Position numbers and translations under genes: made by a program. From positions 2,275,001-2,339,000 of the forward strand of contig JADLSH010000273.1 of the NCBI GenBank assembly GCA_016169945.1: a stretch of DNA of 64,000 nucleotides. Direction: 5' to 3'. Source of the stretch: Trachythela sp. YZ-2020. Its lineage: Eukaryota > Cnidaria > Anthozoa > Malacalcyonacea > Clavulariidae. Every line of letters begins with the position of its first letter. The stretch's first letter is position 1. Positions 43,201-55,169 of the stretch are shown here, in pieces. Below the pieces are notes generated by a model. That model was not told the origin of the DNA and did no database searches. It saw nothing but the letters and a program-made list of their open reading frames with translations.

Positions 43201-44155
43201 AGCAAATTAATTTGCACATTCTATGGCTCTGACAAGAAATATTGTGGGCATGTCATAAAATAGAGAAACATTCTTCAACTGTATTTATCATTTCGGTTTT
43301 GGTTATGCAAAAAATCCTTAATTAAAAAATTACAAAAAGAGAACTGAATATTTGTCAACATCATTTCAGGGATGTTACCAAAAAAGGAAACTTCAAACCC
43401 AAGCTGTAAATCAGTGTTTGCCCAATGAATTAATTGAAGCAGCAGGAATCCCTGAAGAAGCAAAGTGCACCATGTACAAAGCAGTTGTGAGTGAAAACAA
43501 AACCCTCATTAATTCAGATACACCAATGGTATATGTGGACGACCAACAGAAGGTTAGCTCTAATATATATAAATGTCTATCCATAAGCCAGGCTATTAAT
43601 ATTAAGTGTCAACAACAGTCATTAACTTGTAAATTTATCAGTTAGACTGGCAGTAATAATACTCATGCAACTGGAGGCCTGTATTAGTATTATTTCAGCT
43701 TTTACTTAGTTGTGCCTGACAGCTTACATCCCCTCTTACAGTATGGTCCTATATCTGTAATTTATATTGTGCGTTATGTTTTATTTCAGCATCATCTTGG
43801 TATCTTCAAAAAGGGATTGAAGATCGAAAATTTAAATGATACCGCAGTAGTGGAAATTGAGAAGGTGGAATTCTGTTTGGATGGTCATGAAAAGCCGATC
43901 CTGGGAAGTTTCCAGTGTCCTAAAGTGAGAAGAACAGATGAATTGTCTCTAATCCCTCCAGATCATGTTATTGATCAAATTTCTCTTGTCCATGACACAC
44001 ATTGTACTTTTACCGAGTCTGAAACAACGACTATGGTAGAAAGAGAGACAGTGACAAAAGTGAAGTTCACATATGTTCATGACCTAAATCATAGTTACTA
44101 CCTGGTCAACAAATTCTACCTTGGCGATTCACTTAGATACTTTAATATTGCATGA
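40283..44155 (+). pseudogene. Transposon-derived multi-exon gene, decayed (Tnp2-like?)
   Basis: Nine exon-like blocks with good splice sites can be read. Approximate ends are 40,283-40,490; 40,786-40,935; 41,231-41,313; 41,792-42,074; 42,183-42,376; 42,777-42,914; 43,071-43,197; 43,370-43,552; 43,790-44,155. Conserved phrases are LLIFSDETSGN, VLADNPRASEFEHHLG, TPIEILHTILLGP, YVGRDFKLW, KPKLHLLLHLVDD and RFEAFKSIIRGRN. I know this family as a transposon-encoded protein but cannot name it firmly. The first block shifts frame after SDETSGN, and the exon ending at 42,074 carries TAG where AAG is expected before the donor. No product is likely. Confidence 0.65.
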
Positions 44156-44159
44156 AAAT

Positions 44160-45200
44160 GAACATCATTAGTTATTAATTATTAGAACAAAACCACTATT
44201 AGTTACCAAATATTAGTTTCTCATCTTTCATACAGGCTTGTGACTAAGTTCCTATCATCATGCAGTCATTACCCGCCTGAGAGCAAACCCATTTTACCAA
44301 TTTGTTTCCAAAAGGGTATTTGACCTTTTGCATCAATTAACACCTACGGTTCACCCTCATAAATTTAGCTATTTGCATAGTTGAAGCTAGATTGAGATGG
44401 CGTATACAAACAACAGAGCCTTTAGAGCGAAAATGACAAATCTCGTACTCGTAGTCATTGCTAAACTTCCCTAATAATGACATGATGACTGCCGACAAAA
44501 ACCAACAAAACGGTCCGACAAAAACCAACAAAACGGATCCGACAAAAAACCAGCAAAAACCAACAAAACGGACCCGACAAAAAAAAACCAAAACGGTCCG
44601 ACAAAAACCAACAAAACGGTCCGACAAAAACCAACAAAACGGTCCGACAAAAACCAACAAAACGGATCCGACAAACACCAACAAAATCCGATCCGACAGA
44701 AAAGCAACAAAATCCGATCCGAGCTCGTGAATTTTTGTCCAAATCCGATCGGATCGCATTCGGACTCGGATTCGCACACCTTTAATATGGAGTGTTTATG
44801 AGCAATTACACTGCAACACTAATTAACTTAAACGTAACCCTGATAATACCTAATGATCGAAATGTTTTTAATAGCGAGATGTGTATTTTCTGTAATAAAA
44901 TGGATATTTTTCGTGATCTTGTCTTTTATCATGTGTTCTAAGACTGGGAGATCAAATGGAAAGGTAAGCGGATTGTAATCCTGTATTTGTGAAGATAAGA
45001 ATTGTATTAAAAGTAATTGAAATCATTCGTAAGAGTGAACTGTGTGTGGACGAAAACTTCGCATTATTATTACATGATACGTGTTCTGAAAGTATAAAAT
45101 TCTTTATAGAATAGAAATGACTGCTGTTAGAGTTAATTTTCCCGGATTATTCACGTTTATATTGTGTAATTTTTGTATGTGAACGATGGCCGGTAGCAAA
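44160..45200. other. Non-coding DNA with a minisatellite
   Basis: Apart from the tandem array at 44,493-44,715 no feature is recognised. The minus-strand open frames over the array are translations of the repeat. Confidence 0.5.
44493..44715. repeat. Minisatellite of about 22-bp units
   Basis: About ten copies of a unit close to CCGACAAAAACCAACAAAAC followed by GG(T/A), with GGATCC and GGTCC variants. The unit resembles the array at 33,737-33,815. Confidence 0.85.
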
Positions 45201-45336
45201 GCATTACAGAATTGTTTTTGTAAAATTACTATGTAACTATATGTACAATCGTGCTGCTCGACACTGATTTACAGACTATTTAATCTTGATGTATTATCAT
45301 GACCAAGTTCTTTATCATGACCTTTGGTTATACTAA

Positions 45337-45983
45337 GACCCCGTTTACACCGGACCAGACGAATTTGGAACCAGGCTGAAATTTGTCCGTTTCGGCCTTC
45401 TGTTTACACAAGAACCATGGAACCGGACAAATTTGAGACCCCCTAACAGGACGAATTCGCGACCCGAAAAAAGCACGTCTTGTTTTTGACCTGACCGGTT
45501 TTAAATTCGTCTGGTACCGTGTAAACGCAGGAACCGGTCTTGTTTTTGCACCGATAGCTGGGTAGAGGATTGGGTATGACAACAACACTATGCTCATTTG
45601 GTTACTTTACATGAAGTAACTACCTCATACTTTTGTGAGTTTTTTAAAACAAACCAAAACAAGCGAATCACTTCGCGTGTTTTACACAAGAAAAGACAAG
45701 AAAAAGCCATGAATAATGAAAAAGGATTTACTGGCATCAGTTCTTCTTACATTGCTGGTGGGGGTGGCTGGTGTGATTCAATCCACCCTTCTTCAGATGG
45801 CAATTTGTTCGGCTATCCAGCGCAAAAACAGGGCGAAGGATTAGGTTAAAAAAACAATTCGTCCGGTACCGTGTAAACACTCGAAAAAAAAGGACCAAAA
45901 TTCGTCCGGTACCGTGTAAACAGGCGAAGAAGGACGAATTTCGGCCGGTTCCAAATTCGTCCGGTACCGTGTAAACGTAGCCT
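45337..45983. mobile_element. Harbinger-type MITE in the 3' flank of a P element (647 bp)
   Basis: The ends GACCCCGTTTACACCGG and the inverse of AGGCTACGTTTACACGG share GTTTACAC and GACGAATTTGGAACC. TAA lies on both sides (45,334-45,336 and 45,984-45,986). The paralogous sequence near 51,395 lacks the insertion, which confirms the ends. It has no coding capacity. Confidence 0.85.
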
Positions 45984-46048
45984 TAAGTCCAGTTTATTTA
46001 TGCTATATTTTATAAGTATTAATAAATTATTAACAGTTTATAAATGAG

Positions 46049-46661
46049 TTACTTTAATGTATTTCCTACTTCTTTTTTAAATGAGGATGCAAAGTTCCTG
46101 TTTGCAAATTTGATCGTGTAAAATATACGCATCCTCAAAAATAACTTCAGCATATATTCCACAGGAAATGTTGGACAATGTTGGAATGTGATGGGTATGG
46201 ACTTAAGGGCCTTCAGCAGATTACCACCAACTGTTGTGGAGTTTGTGTATACAGAAAAGTTTTTCACAAAGCTGTCCTCCAAATGCAAAATATAATCTAG
46301 GAAACATTGAAAAGGCAAGTGTAATCCTCCAGAACCATGGTCCTCTTTATAGTTTTTAAAATAGCAGAGTAATTTGCTGGTAGAATCCAAATCCTTGGAC
46401 TCCAAAATTTCTTTACATGAGGAACAGTCATGGATATTGAAGCACTTCTTTAGGAGATATCCCGCAACATATGCTACAGCAATTTGTTTGGACTACACAG
46501 GAACTTACATGCTGCTCTCGGTAATCTGTCACACCAATAACCAATGTTTGAGGTTGAGGAGATGGCTGCACCAGAATGGCATTGCTGGACTTGCTTGAAA
46601 ACTGTGATGGGCAAAAGTTTAATCTCTTAAGTGCACAGGTTATCAAAGTATTGTACTCCAT
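46049..46661 (-). pseudogene. P-element transposase (THAP9-like) C-terminal fragment, copy 1
   Basis: The minus strand encodes the end of a P-type transposase: YVAGYLLKKCFNIHDCSSCK, CYFKNYKEDHGSGGLHLP, PITFQHCPTFPVEYMLKLF and RMRIFYTIKFANRNF. The upstream part (SSKSSNAILVQPSPQPQTL, VTDYREQH) is in another frame, with the shift near 46,485. The copy extends as non-coding homology to about 45,200 and is an inverted duplicate of 50,892-51,570. Confidence 0.8.
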
Positions 46662-46664
46662 ACT

Positions 46665-47460
46665 GCATAGACAGTACAGTATACAGGGAATGTAAAATAT
46701 GATGTCATGTTATATAATTTTTGAAAGGCTTATCCATCTTATTACTGTATATTTGACCCAATGGTGCAAAAACGTATCAATTTCAAATTGTCAGAAGCAT
46801 AGCCATTGGATTTTCAAAGCGTCAAATTTTGTTCTGTCTTCATTTCTGCTTGTTTCAGTTATCCAAGGGATATTGGGGTGTCAACAAAACCGGCTTTTGG
46901 ACTGGACAAGATATGTAAATAGTTGCTATGGGTACAGAGACAAGGGGTAGTGGGAACAACTTGGACAAGCACAATATTAACATCCCTCTCTAATAACCTC
47001 CCCCCTCTCTAGTAAGCCCCCATGTTTTTTGATGTAAGACTTTTATTACATTCCACCTCTTATAAGCCCCTAGCCCCTGTTTTTAGTTCATGTTAGTTTG
47101 CTTCTTTTCTTACTTCCCACATTTTGGGTCAGAAATTAGCCTCCTATCTATTTAATAAGTCATCCCTCTCTCCAATAAGCACTACTTCATGCAGCTTAAT
47201 AGAGGATTCACAGTAGCTTGCATTTTAGATATCTGAACGATTGGTGCATTAAACATAATAAATACCTACAGCTTTTACAGCAAAATCATGCTGTTACTTA
47301 CTGAAAGTATAGTCCATCCCATGATAAAGTATTAACAAGGGTAACGCCTCATTTAAGTTTGTCAATCTCATTTAAGTTTGTCCATCTCATTAAGTTTGTC
47401 AATCTCATTAAGTTTGTCAATCTCATGAAATACTCATTTAAGTTTGGAAATCTTGGTGCT
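46665..47460. other. Non-coding DNA between the P-element copies
   Basis: No gene is supported. It holds a CT-rich stretch near 46,980-47,180 with repeated CCCTCTC(T)AATAA-type phrases and the 19-bp tandem array at 47,341-47,455. Confidence 0.45.
47341..47455. repeat. 19-bp tandem repeat
   Basis: Five to six copies of CATTTAAGTTTGTCAATCT with small deletions (CATTAAG), in what may be an intron of the P element. Confidence 0.8.
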
Positions 47461-47461
47461 T

Positions 47462-50400
47462 GCTGGAAAGATATAGAAGTATTCTATGACAAAGAAGTCA
47501 CTTCCTATTAGACCTGCACCTAAACTATCGGAAAAGCACATTCACCCCAACAACTTCAGTAAGATGAAAGTTAAATTATCAACACAAGTCTTAAGTCATA
47601 CTGTTGCAGCTTCACTTTGCACATATGTCAATTTAAGGGTCCTGCCACAACCTGCCATGGGTACAGCAAAGTTTGTTTCTTAATTTGTTTCTTTGTTTGA
47701 TAGCGTAAATTGTTCCAGACTATATTCACCTAAAGATCTTAAAACGGGCATAACTGGAAAATTCAATCATGTAAATTTCCTTAAAGAAGCTATTAGTTTC
47801 ATAAAAAGCATGAAAGCATATGATGGTGTAAAAGATGTAACAGGTAGGATTAAATGCCTTAAGGGGTGGCGTATATCCCTGAATGCTATCCTTTTGATCT
47901 GGGAAGACCTGAAGCAGAACCACGATTTCAAATTCTTATACACACGAAGATTGAATACTGACACACTAGAAAATGGTACTATCCGACAACAGGGAGGGAA
48001 TTGTGACAACCCGACCCCCACTGAGTCCACTAGGGCATTTAGGAAACTTCTCTTTAGTTCGCTTCTAACTTCAACCACTGGTAATTCCCTTCTATCACAA
48101 ATACATTTGGATTCCCTTCTATCACAGTTTTCAAGCAAGTCCAGCAATGCCGTTCTGGTGCAGCCATCTCCTCAACCTCAAACATTGGTTATTGGCAGCC
48201 TCGTACCCAGGCGCTTTTAAGGAAAATAATAAAAATCGCGTTCAGCTAATTTATAGAGATCAGTGGCTAAGCTGAGCGAGCGCGCAAGGGTGCTTGGGGA
48301 GGTCGCGACGAAGGAAGCGCCTGGCAGAAAATGTATTAAAGATGGCGGCAGTGTTGTATGTTCAGGAAATATTTTGTGTCCAAATGATGAATGCACTGCG
48401 AAGAGTTTTTTCTGGAAAACAAAAAGCATTTTAGTGTACTTTCATATATTTTTTACGTATTAATTAAATAATAAAACATTGATAATTTGCAATTTAATTT
48501 AATATTGTTATAAGTTAAAATTGTACTTTCCTGCCAGTGTCCTGGCTAATGTAATCTCAACTCCCATCTGAATATCATTAATTTGGTTTTCTAAAAACAG
48601 AATTTCTGTTTTATGCTCACTGAATTATTCCATGCATGTGCTTTCTGCCATTTGTTTTCACAGAAAGATTAGTACCTATTAAAATTGTACACACACACTG
48701 TGATTTGACAGCAGTGTACGTATAGACCATCGATCATTTCTCATACTCAAATTGTAATGAATTCATGCTATGTTGAAAACATTTTAGGGCTACTCCTATA
48801 TGGGGGGCACTCTGTGCTTTGTCTTTCACATTCGGATTTCAATGACCGACGGGGCCATGCTACCCTTTCCCCAGGGTCCCTGAAAGATATTTTTATCAGG
48901 CTCTAAAAAAGTTCAGCAAATAACATTCAAACAAGAAATTGAAAGTCATTTGCTGGGCTATTACTGTATATCTATTTTTAAGTTTTCTCAGGTTTGTTAT
49001 TGTATTTAATCACCTCAAAATCTCATACTATATATTAAAGCAAAATAAAACACCCTAATTGCATTATGCTACAAACATTAAATTTATACTATGGCATGCA
49101 GACAGAATAATTTTACAAAATACAACACATTTGTTCACATTCAGTCATTTATTTCTGTTTTGTTGGACCTGGAAAACATGCTTTAACTGTTCGAGTGAGA
49201 ATGTTCTTCTCGTTGGATGTCAAATCAAGCAAATCCATCACAATGACTGTTTCACATAAATATTTGATTCTTCATCAATACTCAGCAACATGTTCTAGTT
49301 CAGTTGACAACTTATGCCTTCTCTCATCACACTGGGAACTGGACAGATTGTAAGCTAAAAAGAACACAAAGCACACTGTTTGACCCATGGGCTGTTTACA
49401 TCACAATAGGGTGATCCTAGCCACAAGGTTACCCTGGTAACCAGTAACTCTATAGTCTATTGTGTGTTAGGGTGATGCTAGAGATAGGGTTACCTTTGCA
49501 AAAGGTCATTGTTTTTCTCTACATAAGCCATGTAAAGACATCCTACCTTAATATTCACTACGAATGTGACTGTATGTCAAAACAACAAAGACGTCATATG
49601 ATTAATATACAATATCCATGCCACTTTGGCAAGTTGGTAGCAATATAGCCTGTTGGTAGGTTATGTGACCCTACCTCATGAATATACTGGTTATTTTCGG
49701 ATGCTCTTGGTAACCATGCTACTTCAGTCAATATCAAGAAGCACTGACAGATTTTTAAATGAATACATAACAAAATACACAATGCCTATGACTATATTAT
49801 TATCAAATAATAATAAAAAATAATAGTAAAAATTACCTTGAACATCGAGTTGTCGAAAGGAAGTATTAAATTCATCGTCTGAACTAAATTCTGCGTATAA
49901 AAGAAACTTGTTTTAGCGATACAAATTTACCAAAATCGTAGACTGTGCCTGTGATCAAGCATTCAATTGTTATTGTATATAAAAACCAAGGATGGCAAAT
50001 CTTCTTATATTATTTCTTCTTATATCTTCTTATATTATTTTAAGAAGATTTTCTTTTAGACCAAATTTCTTCTTATATCTTCTTATATTATTCAATTTTT
50101 CTATACCTTTATTCTAGAAATCAAAATTGTCTGTTACGTAAATCAGTCATTTTTAATGTAAATTTGTTAGTTTTTCACCAATAGATCTACATGACAACTG
50201 CCTGACACTTCGTATAAACATCATACAAATCACCAAAATGACATCATATCGTGACGTCATTAAGTTTTTGTTTGAATGTCGAAAATCTTCTTATATTGCC
50301 TTAAATCTTCTTATAATGAATATAAGAATTAAGAAGATTTTTTTTCTGCAAAATCTTCTTATATCCATCTCTGATAAAAACGACAACAAAGTATGCAAAT

Positions 50401-51290
50401 TGCTTAAAGAAAATAGCAAAATAGCCCGAATGAAAAACAGCAATCTCGCAAGGATATAGCATATCAAAGGTCCAATTAGTTTTGTGACCACAAATAAGAA
50501 AAATCGTCAATTCTGTGCAACCATTTCATATATTTACACAATTTTAACCACTAGAGGCTTTGCAAAAATATTAAATATATTATATATACATAAAATACCT
50601 GTAGTTAGAGCTTCTGGAAAAGAATGGTCTGTTTCATCCATACAGATATCAATGATAACACACCAGGGAGAAAAACTGGCGAAAAGGCACCTCAAATCAA
50701 GCGATGGAAAGGATTCTTCACATTTCGGTCAAAATTCTTCACTTACCTGCATTTTCTGCCAGGCGCTTCCCCCTCTCGTCGCGTCCTCCCCAAGCACCCC
50801 AGCGCGCTCGCTAATCTCAGCCACTGATCTCTATAAATTAGCTGAACGCGATTTTTTTTCTTTTCCTTAAAAGCGCCTGGGTACGAGGCTGGGTTATTGG
50901 TGTGACAGATTACCGAGAGCAGCATGTAAGTTCCTGTGTAGTCCAAAAAAATTGCTGTTGCATATGTTGTGGGATATCTCCTAAAGAAGTGCTTTAACAT
51001 CCATGACTGTTCCTCATGTAAATAAATTTTGGAGTCCAAGAGTTTGGATTCTACCAGCAAATTATTCTGCTATTTTAAAAACTATAAAGAGGACAATAGT
51101 TCTGGAGGATTACACTTGCCTTCTCACAACAGTTGGCGGTAATCTGCTGAAGACCTTTAAGTCCATGCCCATCACATTCCAACATTGTCCAACATTTCCT
51201 CTGGAATATATGCTGAAGTTGTTTTTTGAGGATGCGTATATTTTACACCATCATATTTGCAAACAGGAACTTTGCATCCTCATCTAAAAA
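47462..51290 (+). pseudogene. P-element transposase (THAP9-like), copy 2, interrupted
   Basis: The plus strand gives the central and C-terminal parts of a P-type transposase: [20 protein letters not shown], a stop at 47,681 in the same frame, LYSPKDLKTGITGKFNHVNF, KCLKGWRISLNAILLIWEDL, KFLYTRRLNTD, and GGNCDNPTPTESTRAFRKL. At PQTLVIG a 2.7-kb element is inserted (48,196-50,891), after which VTDYREQH continues at 50,901 with the same frame change as copy 1. The later exon has TAA in place of a Glu or Lys codon near 51,022. Transposase of this family cuts and pastes DNA with 8-bp duplications; this copy is dead. Confidence 0.83.
48196..50891. mobile_element. 2.7-kb TIR element inserted in the P-element pseudogene
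   Basis: The element begins CAGCCTCGTACCCAGGCGC and ends with the inverse. About 145 bp at each end are inverted copies at roughly 90 percent identity. GGTTATTGG stands on both sides (48,187-48,195 and 50,892-50,900) and once in the uninterrupted P copy near 46,540, so the duplication is 9 bp (or 8). Long TIRs and 9 bp suit Mutator-like elements, but no transposase was recognised. Short possible minus-strand exons lie near 50,610 (ICMDETDHSFPEAL) and 49,850, and ATGCAG|GTAAGT starts inside the right TIR. Internal TCTTCTTATAT iterations occur at 49,990-50,365. Confidence 0.88.
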
Positions 51291-51579
51291 AGAAGTAGGA
51301 AATACATTAAAGTAACTCATTTATAAACTGTTTCACTTTGGTCACATGGTGATAATATTCATATTATATTAATATTTATAAAATATAGCATAAATAAACT
51401 GGACTTAGTAAAACCAAAGGTCGTGATAAAGAACTTGGTCATGATAATACATCAAGATTAAATAGTTGATATTTTTAATAGTATATACTGTAAGTCAGTG
51501 TCAATGACTACGAGCAGCACTATTGTACATATAGTTACATACTACATAGTAATTGTACAAAAACAATAATTTGTGTAAA

Positions 51580-52870
51580 ACAGTGAATTCTCAGTGTAGA
51601 AAAAAGCATTAATGTAGGATTCTGACATTTTGAACAAAGACCCGTAGTCAGGCAGACCTTCTATTATGTTTCGTTTTGGTTCACTAAAACAAACTCCTTA
51701 TATGCCAGATTGTAAAGTTGCATTTTTGCACTGGGAATATTTTCATGGTGTGCGATGTTGCACGGAAATTTAGCCAGAATGTCTGAGTACAAATGTGTTT
51801 TTAAGCGTGCAGCTGCCTCTACATGGACAAATGTAAGGCGAAATTAGCAGATCAAGTTATAAAGATTACAATATTTTCACTGATAGCTCTGTCTAAACAA
51901 GACCGTGAAAACAGGAAGTAATTGATTTATTATCAGCATAAAATTATGGGAAACCCTGGGACCTAGGAAAACAGACATAAAAAGGGTGAAAACAGACGAT
52001 TTTCCACATTACGAGTGCTCTGTGGTAGTATTGTTCCTATACTTCGAACTGCTTCACGCATGACTGTGATCTTCTGCAGAGAACTTGGTATATTATTAAC
52101 AGATATATATATATTTGAGTTTCCTTATATATAAATACCTTTCACGATGTGCGTTCCAGGTACGCCTATAGACGATCAAAAAAGAAGATACAGTTAGGAA
52201 AGTACCCTCTTCCCTCGCATGTAAGCGGATATTTACGAGTGAAAATCGCAGTTTAGAGGCGCACATGCGCCTATAAATATCCGTGCATAGACGCACCCTT
52301 GTTCTCCTCCAAAATAAGCCACTTATACTAGTGATATTTTTAACTGGATGTCAATGTTTGATGCCGTATGAACTCTTTTTTACTCATAAAGTTATCCAAC
52401 TTTCGTTGTTTGTTGAACAATCTCATACACTCAAATTTTGATAACTTAAAGGCGCATGCGCGTATATCCAGATATAAGCGCATGCGCGTATACGTGGGGG
52501 GCGCTTATATGCGAGCAATAGGGTAGATTCCGAAAAATGGTGCTGCATGTAAATTGTAATTATCGCTTTTGAGTTACCTTAAAATGAGCTGGTGGTTTGG
52601 CCATATTTTACTTACTAGTATACAGTATACGACGTCTTTTCTGTTTGGTAAATGATTCACTTGTTTTAATCTTACTTCTTAACTCCAACAAGCCATATCA
52701 CAGTAAACTCGATTACTAGACGTTACTGCATGTATAGATTTATTATACCGCGCGATCTATTTTATGTATGTCAAGTTCCCGGTGACCGCGTGACATTTTC
52801 CCACTTTTCGCTATCTGTTAATATGAACTAGATAATGATGTAAGTATGTGTAATATATCAACATAAATAA
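51580..52870. other. Non-coding host DNA with one TIR element
   Basis: No gene is seen. The TIR element at 52,203-52,525 is the only structured part. Confidence 0.45.
52203..52525. mobile_element. MITE-like element (323 bp)
   Basis: TACCCTCTTCCCTCGCATGTAAGCG at the left matches the inverse of the right end (TACCCTATTGCTCGCATATAAGCG) over about 24 bp. Inside, GCGCATGCGCGTATA-type palindromes recur. It may be flanked by TA only. Confidence 0.6.
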
Positions 52871-52880
52871 TAATGATTAC

Positions 52881-53135
52881 CGATATTCTGGATTTTGTTT
52901 TCCTTGTCGGGTTCGTGCTGATTTGCCTTCTTCGAGCAGAACAAATCCACCGCCCGTTGTCTGTGTGACTGATACAAGTGGGCGCTTTACGGGATTTTTA
53001 ACGACGTCGCACTCACAGGGAAAATACATATTGAAAACTTCGTTTTCTTTGTCCCAAACATCAAGGGATGCACTAAGCGCCCCTGCGATGCATTTATACT
53101 TCGTCGATGAATTGGTTACATCGTTGGTTTTCGCT
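52881..53135 (-). other. Possible coding exon of unknown gene
   Basis: A minus-strand open block lies between an acceptor (GTATATAG|CG) and a donor (TCG|GTAATC). It encodes about 85 residues, including NEVFNMYFPCECDVVKNP and SVTQTTGGGFVLLEEGK. The composition looks like real protein, but the family is unknown to me. No neighbouring exon was identified. Confidence 0.4.
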
Positions 53136-53149
53136 ATATACACATAGTA

Positions 53150-54880
53150 TATGTTTGGTTAGCCAAGTTGAGTCGGCTTCAAAACATATAGTACGTAAAG
53201 TAGAGTTAAATTGAATATTCCGTTTAGGCTAGGAACTTTTCCTAAACGGCTAAATTAGTTAATGCAAACATTTAGTTATTGAATTGGACTCGTATATAAA
53301 CAGTCTTAGTTTAAACCATTAGCCACAGCCCACGCGGACTATAGCAAGTCCTATAGCTATAGTGCTAAAGTGGAACAACCGAAGAAAAGGAAAGAAGTAT
53401 TAGAGTATTGAGAAAACTAAACAAACCTTAAATTAAGACAAATAGTAAACACTAAAGAAAGACTGTAAAGTACTGTAGTTTTACTTGTATCCTCGATGAT
53501 CGTCTTCCGAAGATATCAAACATGTATAACTGTCTAGATAACTATAAACAGTATGAAGAACTTTAGAAACCTATAACAAATTGACACTGTCAATGAATCA
53601 ATGACTATATTCGTATTTACCAACTGCATAAATCGCAATTTAAATATATAATATAATATAATAATCTGCTATTAAATTGTAATGTAAGGTTGTTTATTCG
53701 AACCTCTGATGCTAAATGATGTACGTGAGCAACACCGTTACAAAAAGACATCTGCTTTCAATCTTAAAGGATCCGTTGACAATGCACTGTACAGATCTTT
53801 TTGCTCCTTACTAGAACCGTATCCTTGAGGGATCCCTTTGTTGCTAACGAACTTTGAACTACAGAATGAAGATTGGAGTGAAATGTTTACGCAATTATAT
53901 ATTGATATTCCCGTGGAATGGAAAGACGATTAAGTTCATTCTTTATTACATAAATGCAATACTTCTACTCAATTTGACCTTTAAGCCATTTTCTGTTAGT
54001 TATACGCATGAAATCTTATTTTATGAACCTCACCTGGCTGGAGCAGTTGATGTTTGGTTATGCGTTTCTCGCTTTTCATTGATAATTTTATTTGAACTTG
54101 GGATGATTTGGCCGTCACAAACGAATTTGTCGCATATAGTGTTTATCATTCCTGTGTAGTCACCCTTGAAAAACCAAAAAAAACTTATGAGGACGACTTA
54201 ATTGAATTGACAAGTTGCGTCATTTTGTTTGGAATGTGTCATGACGTCGATTGTTACGTAACCTATATAACTGTAATATATATTTTGGTTATAAAATATC
54301 GAAACTTGTATTTGTCACTCAATTAACGTGCACTTGATTGATATTATTATTAAAGTTTATTACCATTTTGTAGAAATCATGAATAGAAAGTTCATCTTTT
54401 GAGCTCAAATCTTCTCATTCATCGTGGTTATATTTTGGTTCCTGCAGGAAAGACATGATATATGTACATTTACCTAATATGTGACGTAATTAACGAAAGG
54501 GTGTATTATCTAGCTACATTTGCATTTAGCAGGTGTCATTTAGCTAAATCAGTCAATAAATGACTTGGGAGAGCGTCGACCTGACAGGCACTCTGAAGGT
54601 CCCCATTTCAATTGGCGGTTGAACATAAGGTCTACGACGTAGGCCAGAAAGACCAGAATGTTTTACTAAGAAATGACAGCTTGCCTATAAAACGAACTGA
54701 TCAACTTGAACATTATCACAATATATAAATACGAACTGCTCTCGCCGATGCCTCCGGTTCCAGCTCCGATTTAGCGTCGCTTTCTCCCTCCCGCCTGCTC
54801 GTATCCTAAAAGACGTATTAATGGATTTACAGTATAATGGTAATGATTACGATTAGGCGAGATAAGGTTATACGTTAAGG
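53150..54880. other. Non-coding AT-rich host DNA
   Basis: Nothing recognisable; the open frame at 53,854-54,159 is hydrophobic and has no domain or splice context. Confidence 0.4.
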
Positions 54881-54894
54881 TTAGCGTTAGGTTA

Positions 54895-55165
54895 ATTGAC
54901 TTCCAGCTGGGAGACCTAGTATATATTGTTCGTCCTCTTCCGAAGATTCTGAACTTTCTCGTTCCTGTAATAATAAATTAAAGTAATAATGTAATAATAT
55001 AGATCTAGACTTTTGTGAGTAAAGAATGCTAAATCAATGCGAGAATTAAGAATTAATTCATGTTAAAAAAGTAATAGTGTGCACATACCGTTTCATTGAA
55101 AGAAATGTAGGCCAATATGATATCGATCAACGCCTGCTTTGACAAAACTTTCCTAATCTTTTCCA
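54895..55165 (-). other. Two possible exons of an unknown minus-strand gene
   Basis: One block (about 55,165-55,090) reads VEKIRKVLSKQALIDIILAY and ends at a donor ACG|GTATGT. The next (about 54,964-54,890) starts after TATTATTACAG and reads ERESSESSEEDEQYILGLP before a stop. Splice signals fit. The acidic Ser/Glu run recalls the block at 58,870-59,020. Confidence 0.35.
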
Positions 55166-55169
55166 CACC

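Noticed and set aside
44337..44779. Cys/Phe-rich open frames on the minus strand
   Set aside because: They are translations of the 22-bp minisatellite.
46474..46508. 35-bp intron in the P-element fragment
   Set aside because: The GT...AG pair is too short for an animal intron, and the other copy lacks the AG, so a frameshift is the better reading.
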